A stretch of DNA of 28,291 nt from UBA7359 sp964392105 (lineage in GTDB: Bacteria > Pseudomonadota > Gammaproteobacteria > Eutrophobiales > Eutrophobiaceae): NCBI GenBank assembly GCA_964392105.1, contig CAYMPA010000021.1:1-28291 (forward strand). Reading direction: 5' to 3'. The notes beneath the pieces were generated by a model. It worked only from the letters and a program-made list of their open reading frames with translations, was not told the origin of the DNA and did no database searches. The position numbers and the translations under genes are program-made. Within the stretch, counting starts at the first letter, position 1; each line of letters begins with the position of its first letter. Shown piece by piece: positions 22,665-28,291 of this stretch.

Positions 22665-23000
22665 CACGGTATAAATAGAATTTATTACCGTGAGGTATTG
22701 CTGGATAATGAACAACAGTTAATATAGGGACAGACCACGGTTTCCTTAATCCCGTATGTCATATAAAGGAAACACCTCGAATGAGGTAAGCTGAAGCGGG
22801 AAGGAGAAACACCAATGTCAAAGGTGATAGAACCTCTCAGCATGCATCGTTCCCTTCCCACTTCAGCGGTTCCAAAGCCTCTATAACAGGTCTCGTTAAA
22901 ACGCCTTTAACGAATATGAACAGGCCAGGAACCGTCGGGTGCCCTTCTCTTTGGTTACTTTCTCTTGGGCACGTAAGAGAAAGTGACTCGCCATCAGGCG
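22665..23000 (+). other. Chain of hairpins between convergent rnt and mtaD
   Basis: Seven stems follow one another: 22665-22692 (12 bp, one bulge), 22740-22773 (GTTTCCTT/AAGGAAAC), 22774-22787 (ACCTC/GAGGT), 22790-22867 (15-nt arms, one mismatch, with an inner CACC/GGTG stem), 22893-22913 (TCGTTAAA/TTTAACGA), 22954-22987 (13-bp arms), and 22989-23000. A competing stem, GTGCCC (22939-22944) with GGGCAC (22967-22972), would exclude the 22954-22987 one. The motif GGGACAGACCACG at 22727 recalls sequences seen next to REP-type mobile elements, from memory only. No gene product explains this region. It could be a structured RNA or a mobile element relic. Confidence 0.5.
22815..22886 (+). CDS. Possible 23-residue leader-like peptide
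   Basis: The ATG at 22815 has an ideal GGGAAGGAG ribosome binding site 8 nt upstream and encodes MSKVIEPLSMHRSLPTSAVP plus three residues before TAA. The ribosome binding site forms the left arm of the 22790-22867 stem, and codons 13-18 form the right arm, so translation and folding would exclude each other. I know no homologue. No gene on this strand lies directly downstream (mtaD is on the other strand), so a classical leader role is unlikely. Confidence 0.25.
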   Translation: MSKVIEPLSMHRSLPTSAVPKPL

Positions 23001-23036
23001 AAAAGCAAAGTCAAAAAGAATTAATAAATTAAAGAA

Positions 23037-24347
23037 CTACTCTTTAATCTTCTCTTGCCACTCTCTCGCTTTCTCCATCAACCTCCCATACTCCATCGTC
23101 GTTAACTCTCTAGCCTTTAATACCTGCTTCCCGGCAATCCAGACATCACTCACTTGTTGCCGATTACCTGCATATATTATCTGGGATAGGGGTTCATAGA
23201 TTGGAGCGGTTTCGAGTTGATCAAGATTAATCGCAACGATGTCTGCTTGTTTGCCTTTCTTGAGTGAACCGATTGATTTATTCAAGCCGAGTGCTTTTGC
23301 GCCATTCAGCGTGGCCATCTTTAATGTTGTATGTGCATCAAGACAGGTACAATCATTGGCAACGGCCTTTGCAAGTAATGCTGCAGTCCGCATTTCACCA
23401 ATCATATCCAGGTCATTATTACTTGCTGTACCATCGGTGCCGATGCAGACATTAACGCCGGCATTATGTAATTGAGCCGCGGGGCAGAAACCACTTGCGA
23501 GTTTCAGGTTTGATTCAGGGCAATGTGCAACGTTGATGCCTAGTCTGGCTAATTCTTCTATTTCAGTTTGTTCCAGTTGCGTCATGTGGACGGCCAACAT
23601 GCGTGAACTCATTAAACCAAGATCGGACAGGCGTTGCAATGGCCGTTTACTATGCTGTTCCATGCTTTGGTTTATTTCATCTGCTGTTTCATGGATATGC
23701 ATATGAATTGGAATATCGAGTTCTTCAGCAAGCACGTTGACACGTTTTAACGGTTCATCTGAAACTGTATACGGCGCATGCGGTGCAAAGGCGGTGTTAA
23801 CCAGTGGATTATGTCGATAGGTATCATGAACATGTTCTCCTTTCAGTAAATACTCATCGGCATCATTTGCCCATGCAGTTGGAAAGTCGATCAGGATCAA
23901 GCCAACGACAACGCGCATTCCGACATTGGCACAGACTTCAGCCGTATGATCCGGGAAGAAATACATATCGTTATAGCAGGTGGTGCCGCCACGAATCATT
24001 TCAGCAACGGCCAATTCAGTACCGTCTTTGACAAATTCGGGATTAACCCATTTTTGTTCAGCAGGCCAGATGTGGTTCTTCAACCACTCCATTAATGGCA
24101 GGTCATTGGATAGTCCACGAAACAAGGTCATGGCTGAATGTGTGTGGGCGTTGATCAATCCGGGGATGAGTGCATGCTGATCCAGATTGTGTTCATCCGT
24201 TGCCGTAAATTTGGTACGCGCATCATCCGATGGAAGTAATGCCTCGATTTTGTTGTCTTTGATGGCGAGCGCATAATTATCAAAGACAGTATTTTCCGGT
24301 TCAACCGGTATAATCCATCTGGCATGGATCAAGGTATCAACATTCAT
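23037..24347 (-). CDS. mtaD: 5-methylthioadenosine / S-adenosylhomocysteine deaminase
   Basis: This amidohydrolase deaminates methylthioadenosine to methylthioinosine (and often SAH). I chose the ATG at 24347 (436 residues, MNVDTLIHARWIIPVEP). The frame stays open to 24419, but the extra 24 residues have no family likeness and would run into the mtnA start region. Metal and catalytic motifs are PGLINAHTHSAMTLFRG (HxH), MHIHETADE, AVHMTQL and GTDGTASNNDLDM. The C-terminal composite domain ends GKQADIVAI. By analogy with Pseudomonas, methylthioinosine is then phosphorolysed and the resulting methylthioribose-1-P goes to MtnA, whose gene is divergent and 61 bp away. Confidence 0.9.
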   Translation of the reverse strand: MNVDTLIHARWIIPVEPENTVFDNYALAIKDNKIEALLPSDDARTKFTATDEHNLDQHALIPGLINAHTHSAMTLFRGLSNDLPLMEWLKNHIWPAEQKWVNPEFVKDGTELAVAEMIRGGTTCYNDMYFFPDHTAEVCANVGMRVVVGLILIDFPTAWANDADEYLLKGEHVHDTYRHNPLVNTAFAPHAPYTVSDEPLKRVNVLAEELDIPIHMHIHETADEINQSMEQHSKRPLQRLSDLGLMSSRMLAVHMTQLEQTEIEELARLGINVAHCPESNLKLASGFCPAAQLHNAGVNVCIGTDGTASNNDLDMIGEMRTAALLAKAVANDCTCLDAHTTLKMATLNGAKALGLNKSIGSLKKGKQADIVAINLDQLETAPIYEPLSQIIYAGNRQQVSDVWIAGKQVLKARELTTMEYGRLMEKAREWQEKIKE

Positions 24348-24408
24348 CTTGAAAACGGTATCCTTATTGTTATTAACACTATGATAATTCATTAACAGGA
24401 AAACACCA

Positions 24409-25464
24409 TTGAGCATCAAAGAAACTGACTATCCACCTGAAACATTTTCTGCGGTTAAGTGGAACGCAGGAATGTTAACGTTATTGGATCAACGCAAGTT
24501 ACCAAAGGAAAAAATTTATCTTGATTATGATTCCGCCAGAAAGGTTGCGGATGCGATAACTAATATGGTTGTCCGTGGGGCACCTGCGATAGGAATTGCT
24601 GCTGCGTATGCCATTGTGCTAGGGGCACGTGTCGCTTTTCAGGAATCACCAGACAATTGGCGGGAAGTAATTGAACCAGACTTACAGTATCTTTCTGAAG
24701 CCAGGCCAACAGCGGTTAATTTGCATTGGGCCATTGCTGAAATGCGTCAGGCTTTCGATTCCATTACGGATGACCCGGAATCAGAATTACTGGAACTTGC
24801 CCTGCGGATTCATAATGACGATATCGCTGCAAATCATGAGATGGGACACCTCGGCGCCAGTCTGATTGAACCTAATAGTCAGGTAATTACGCATTGTAAT
24901 GCAGGCGCATTGGCAACGGGAGGTTATGGTACGGCTCTGGGTGTTATCAAGACGGCCTATAAAAATGGACTGATCGATAATATATTTGCATCTGAAACAC
25001 GGCCCTGGTTGCAAGGTGCCAGGTTGACCAGTTGGGAATTGCAACAAGACCGTATCCCGGTCAATCTGGTAATTGATTCTGCGGTCTCTGCCTTGATGCA
25101 AACAGGTAAAATTGATTGGTTAATAGTAGGTTCTGATCGGATTGCTGCAAATGGTGATGTTGCTAACAAAATTGGCACCTACTCACATGCCGTATCTGCA
25201 AAATATCATGACGTAAAAGTGATGGTGGTTGCGCCTGCTTCAACCGTCGATATGCACGTTGAATCCGGAAAATTGATACCAATAGAGCATCGTGATCCAC
25301 TTGAGATAACAGACATCAATAAAAACCGGATCGCTCCTGAGAATATCGCTGCTATCAATCAAGCGTTTGATGTTACCCCGGCAAAACTGGTTGATGTAAT
25401 CGTCACAGAAAAGGGAATTGTGCACGAACCAGACACTGAAAAAATGCTTGCAATATTTACCTGA
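24409..25464 (+). CDS. mtnA: Methylthioribose-1-phosphate isomerase
   Basis: MtnA isomerises methylthioribose-1-phosphate to methylthioribulose-1-phosphate in the methionine salvage pathway. The protein has 351 residues (B. subtilis 353) and belongs to the eIF2B-like fold. Catalytic C163 lies in THCNAGALATGGYGTALG and D243 in GSDRIAANGDVANKIGTY. RGAPAIG (56-62) and ASETRPWLQGARLTSWEL (194-211) are further signatures. The start appears to be a TTG at 24409 with AGGAAAA about 6 nt upstream; no better ATG exists nearby. It is divergent from mtaD. None of the later salvage genes (mtnB, C, D) is in the window. Confidence 0.95.
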   Translation: MSIKETDYPPETFSAVKWNAGMLTLLDQRKLPKEKIYLDYDSARKVADAITNMVVRGAPAIGIAAAYAIVLGARVAFQESPDNWREVIEPDLQYLSEARPTAVNLHWAIAEMRQAFDSITDDPESELLELALRIHNDDIAANHEMGHLGASLIEPNSQVITHCNAGALATGGYGTALGVIKTAYKNGLIDNIFASETRPWLQGARLTSWELQQDRIPVNLVIDSAVSALMQTGKIDWLIVGSDRIAANGDVANKIGTYSHAVSAKYHDVKVMVVAPASTVDMHVESGKLIPIEHRDPLEITDINKNRIAPENIAAINQAFDVTPAKLVDVIVTEKGIVHEPDTEKMLAIFT

Positions 25465-25500
25465 TTTTGACCCAAAAACAGGCACCAAAAAAGTAAAAAT

Positions 25501-25527
25501 TTGTAGGGTAAATCGCTGAATTATGAT
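25501..25527 (+). promoter_or_regulatory. Weak promoter candidate for gyrA
   Basis: TTGTAG (25501-25506) and TATGAT (25522-25527) lie 15 bp apart, a short spacing. The start point would be near 25534, directly before the hairpin at 25535-25564. Other promoters are possible. Confidence 0.3.
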
Positions 25528-25534
25528 AGAATTC

Positions 25535-25570
25535 CGCCTTGAATAACTACTAGAAATTAAGGCGTTTTTT
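25535..25570 (+). terminator. Terminator-like hairpin in the mtnA-gyrA gap
   Basis: CGCCTT (25535-25540) pairs with AAGGCG (25559-25564), extended by AAT/ATT past a bulged G, and is followed directly by six T residues (25565-25570). It has the form of a Rho-independent terminator. It may end mtnA transcription, 70 bp past its stop, or, if the promoter at 25501-25527 is real, lie at the 5' end of the gyrA mRNA. Confidence 0.5.
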
Positions 25571-25593
25571 GTTCCCTTTTTCATCAATGATTT

Positions 25594-28140
25594 ATGTCCG
25601 AATCTGATTTCGCGCGCGCGCTTTCCCACGTCAATATAGAAGACGAAATGCGGCAGTCCTACATGGATTATGCCATGAGCGTTATCGTCGGTCGGGCCTT
25701 GCCTGATGTTCGTGATGGCCTGAAACCAGTCCATCGCCGGGTCTTGTTCGCGATGAAAGAAATGGGTAATGACTGGAACAAGGCCTATAAAAAATCAGCT
25801 CGTGTCGTAGGTGATGTCATAGGTAAATATCATCCTCATGGTGACACCGCTGTCTACGATACGATTGTTCGAATGGCGCAACCTTTCTCTCTGCGTTATG
25901 TCCTGGTGGATGGCCAGGGTAACTTCGGTTCTGTTGATGGCGATGCACCTGCTGCGATGCGATATACCGAAGTCCGTATGTCGCGAATAGCACACGAGAT
26001 TTTGGAAGATATTGATAAGGAAACTGTCGATTTCATCCAGAATTACGATGGTTCTGAGCATGAACCGGTTGTTATGCCAACCCGAATTCCTAATCTGCTG
26101 ATTAATGGTTCCAGTGGTATCGCTGTCGGCATGGCAACCAATATTCCACCGCATAATTTGACAGAAGTTGTATCTGCTTGTCTTGCCTTAATCAATAACC
26201 CGGAATCTACAATTCAGGATTTGATGCAGCACATCCCTGGCCCTGATTTTCCTACTGCAGCAATCATTAATGGTTCATCAGGTATTAAAGAGGCTTATGA
26301 AACGGGACGTGGCCGAATCTACGTTCGTGCGCGTACTGAAATTGAGGAGCATGATTCAGGCAACAAGATAATAATTACTGAACTTCCCTATCAGGTTAAC
26401 AAGGCTCGTTTAGTAGAAAAGATTGCCGAGCTTGTTAAAGACAAAAAGATAACCGGTGTACGTGAACTACGCGATGAATCTGATAAAGATGGCATGCGTG
26501 TTGTCATTGAATTACGTCGTGGTGAAGTTGCGGAAGTTCTATTGAACAACCTGTATAAATTTACCCAAATGCAATCAGTTTTCGGTATCAATATTGTGGC
26601 ATTGGCAGATAACCGGCCACGTTTGATGAATCTGAAAGATTTACTTGAAGCCTTTATTAGTCATCGACGTGAAGTTGTTACACGTCGTACCATTTTTGAA
26701 TTACGCAAGGCCCGTGCCCGCGCGCACATATTGGAAGGTCTTGCTGTTGCACTGGCAAATATCGATCCGGTTATAGCACTAATTAAACAATCAGCAAGTC
26801 CGACAGAAGCAAAAGCAGGTTTATTGGAGCAGACCTGGGGATCGGGTGCCGTTGTTGAAATGTTAAAACGTTCAGGTGCAGATGCATCACGACCGGATAA
26901 TTTACCAAGCGAATATGGTTTGACTGATGATGGATATCGTTTATCACCCGTACAAGCCCAGGCTATTCTCGAATTACGGTTACAAAAATTAACCGGGCTT
27001 GAGAAAGACAAGATACTGAAAGAATACAGTGAGTTACTAGATACCATTGCTGATCTGCTGGATATCCTTTCACGACCTGATAGATTGATGCAGGTCATAC
27101 GCGATGAATTAAAAGATATTCTGGATCGTTATGGTGATGAACGAAGAACAGAGATCGTTCAGACACAACAAGATCTCAGTATGGAAGATTTAATAACGGA
27201 AGAAGATGTCGTTGTGACCCTGTCTCATGCCGGTTACGCCAAATCACAACCCATTGATACCTATCGATCTCAGAGGCGTGGTGGTCGCGGCAAGTCAGCA
27301 ACATCGGTTAAAGATGAAGACTTTATTGACAAATTATTTATTGCCAGTACCCATGACACGATATTGTGTTTCTCAAATCGAGGTAAACTTTACTGGCTTA
27401 AAGTTTATGAATTACCACAGGCCAGTCGTACAGCGCGTGGTAAACCAATTATTAATCTTTTGCCATTAGATGAAGGTGAACAGATTAATGCAATCTTGCC
27501 AATTCGCGAATATGAGGAAGATAAATTTATCTTCATGGCCACAGCGGATGGAACAGTTAAGAAAACTTCACTGGTTGAATTTTCCCGACCACGACCAAGC
27601 GGTAAGCGGGCGATTGAATTAGTAGATGGTAATAAGCTCATTGGTGTTGAAATTACCGATGGGAAGCATGATATTATGTTATTCAGTGATGCGGGTAAGG
27701 TTGTACGTTTCCCTGAATCACATGTTCGTGCAACGGGTCGAACCGCAAAAGGTGTTCGCGGAATTCGTTTACGTGAAGATAAAAAAGTCATCTCTCTTAT
27801 CATTGTTGAAAACAATGAAACAACAATACTAACGGCCACCGAGAATGGTTACGGTAAACGTACGGCCGTTATAGATTACCCACAAAAATCTCGTGGCGGT
27901 GTTGGTGTTATTTCAATCCAGGTATCAGAACGAAATGGTTCTGTTGTTGGTGCAGTTGCCGTTGATAATGATGATGAGATCATGTTGATCAGTGATCAAG
28001 GAACATTAATCAGAACGCCTGTCAAAGATATCTCAGTATTTGGTCGTAATACCCAAGGTGTAAGACTGGTCAATTTAAATGAATCAGAACACTTGGCAGG
28101 TCTCGAACGCATTGTTGAGTATGGTGACGACCAAGAATAG
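25594..28140 (+). CDS. gyrA: DNA gyrase subunit A
   Basis: GyrA cuts and rejoins DNA in the A2B2 gyrase that introduces negative supercoils. The protein has 848 residues (E. coli 875) and is complete. The N-terminal half is the breakage-reunion domain with catalytic Y124 in AAMRYTEVRMS. The quinolone region reads HPHGDTAVYDT: T85 stands where E. coli has S83, and D89 is kept. Thr is the natural residue in many bacteria, for example Pseudomonas. The C-terminal half is the six-bladed DNA-wrapping domain with the GyrA-box QRRGGRG near residue 568. The acidic tail is short. No clear ribosome binding site precedes the ATG. Confidence 0.98.
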   Translation: MSESDFARALSHVNIEDEMRQSYMDYAMSVIVGRALPDVRDGLKPVHRRVLFAMKEMGNDWNKAYKKSARVVGDVIGKYHPHGDTAVYDTIVRMAQPFSLRYVLVDGQGNFGSVDGDAPAAMRYTEVRMSRIAHEILEDIDKETVDFIQNYDGSEHEPVVMPTRIPNLLINGSSGIAVGMATNIPPHNLTEVVSACLALINNPESTIQDLMQHIPGPDFPTAAIINGSSGIKEAYETGRGRIYVRARTEIEEHDSGNKIIITELPYQVNKARLVEKIAELVKDKKITGVRELRDESDKDGMRVVIELRRGEVAEVLLNNLYKFTQMQSVFGINIVALADNRPRLMNLKDLLEAFISHRREVVTRRTIFELRKARARAHILEGLAVALANIDPVIALIKQSASPTEAKAGLLEQTWGSGAVVEMLKRSGADASRPDNLPSEYGLTDDGYRLSPVQAQAILELRLQKLTGLEKDKILKEYSELLDTIADLLDILSRPDRLMQVIRDELKDILDRYGDERRTEIVQTQQDLSMEDLITEEDVVVTLSHAGYAKSQPIDTYRSQRRGGRGKSATSVKDEDFIDKLFIASTHDTILCFSNRGKLYWLKVYELPQASRTARGKPIINLLPLDEGEQINAILPIREYEEDKFIFMATADGTVKKTSLVEFSRPRPSGKRAIELVDGNKLIGVEITDGKHDIMLFSDAGKVVRFPESHVRATGRTAKGVRGIRLREDKKVISLIIVENNETTILTATENGYGKRTAVIDYPQKSRGGVGVISIQVSERNGSVVGAVAVDNDDEIMLISDQGTLIRTPVKDISVFGRNTQGVRLVNLNESEHLAGLERIVEYGDDQE

Positions 28141-28291
28141 AACTTGGCACGAATGCTATTTCGTCCTCATACTTCGTTAAAAATGTGCTCGAACGCGGGG
28201 TCGGGCGGGAAGCGACAAATTATTTATAAACACCGCTTCTCGGCTTTGGCTTCCTGCGTCGCTCTCGACTTCTGTTCCAGACTCAGTTCTA
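28141..28291. repeat. Repeat-rich sequence after gyrA (cut by window end)
   Basis: No gene is seen in these 151 bp. Positions 28237-28264 are the reverse complement of 19436-19463 in the long family A element, with one mismatch in 28. This suggests another copy of the dispersed repeats, in the opposite orientation and incomplete at the window edge. Confidence 0.55.

Noticed and set aside
24348..24419. Longer N-terminus for the MTA deaminase
   Set aside because: The extra residues have no family likeness and overlap the start region of the divergent mtnA.
25670..25865. GyrA T85 as an acquired quinolone-resistance change
   Set aside because: Thr is the natural residue at this position in many bacteria and D89 is intact, so sequence alone does not imply resistance.
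1..28291. CRISPR array, tRNA or rRNA genes
   Set aside because: No regularly spaced direct repeats and no tRNA-like cloverleaf or rRNA sequence were noticed in the gaps; the repeats present are dispersed and inverted.

Overview
This is an A+T-rich (about 40% GC by eye) chromosomal segment from a gammaproteobacterium. The evidence is the gene order pyrG-kdsA-eno-ftsB-ispD-ispF, a full-length PurL of about 1290 residues, and FtsB, Smr, Tas and RNase T proteins that align end to end with their gammaproteobacterial relatives. I do not commit to a genus. No tRNA, rRNA or CRISPR array was seen.

Layout. Positions 1-4183 (+) hold a housekeeping run: the end of pyrG (CTP synthase), kdsA (Kdo-8-P synthase, metal-dependent type), eno, ftsB (divisome), ispD and ispF (MEP isoprenoid pathway). 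Positions 4344-9662 hold what I consider the most interesting part: a diffusible signal factor (DSF) quorum-sensing cassette. It has rpfF (signal synthase, +) facing rpfG-rpfC (HD-GYP c-di-GMP phosphodiesterase and hybrid sensor kinase, -). The convergent arrangement recalls the Xanthomonas rpf locus, but the cassette sits in a different place, lacks rpfB, and carries a decayed fatty acid desaturase gene between rpfF and rpfC. RpfC here has an extra degenerate receiver domain. Positions 9727-14271 (-) hold an Smr-domain endonuclease gene and purL. Positions 14470-15095 hold a MazE/MazF-type toxin-antitoxin pair whose promoter contains an 18-bp perfect palindrome and appears to give a leaderless mRNA. 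A DUF3237-type gene and a doubtful small ORF follow. Positions 16480-19255 (-) hold purB with two cotranscribed genes downstream: a cytoplasmic protein of unknown function and an exported mini-secretin-like protein. Then come tas (aldo/keto reductase, -), pyrC and rnt (+, overlapping), the divergent methionine-salvage genes mtaD (-) and mtnA (+), and gyrA (+).

The intergenic spaces are rich in dispersed repeats of at least two families. Family A has TTAAGGG-type terminal inverted repeats (1025-1064, 2805-3000, 19332-19587, with a related internal module at 2370-2465). Two of its copies end exactly in the stop codon of the neighbouring gene (ftsB, tas). Family B has ends like TTGGGTTTCGCC (15184-15400, 16353-16418, 22443-22662). 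The families share internal modules, so they are mosaics. A separate chain of hairpins at 22665-23000 contains a 23-codon ORF whose ribosome binding site is sequestered in a stem.

How the genes fit together: purL, purB, pyrG and pyrC serve nucleotide synthesis; ispD and ispF serve isoprenoid synthesis; kdsA serves LPS; mtaD and mtnA serve methylthioadenosine recycling. The rpf cassette would let the cell make a cis-2-unsaturated fatty acid signal (RpfF), sense it (RpfC) and lower c-di-GMP (RpfG).
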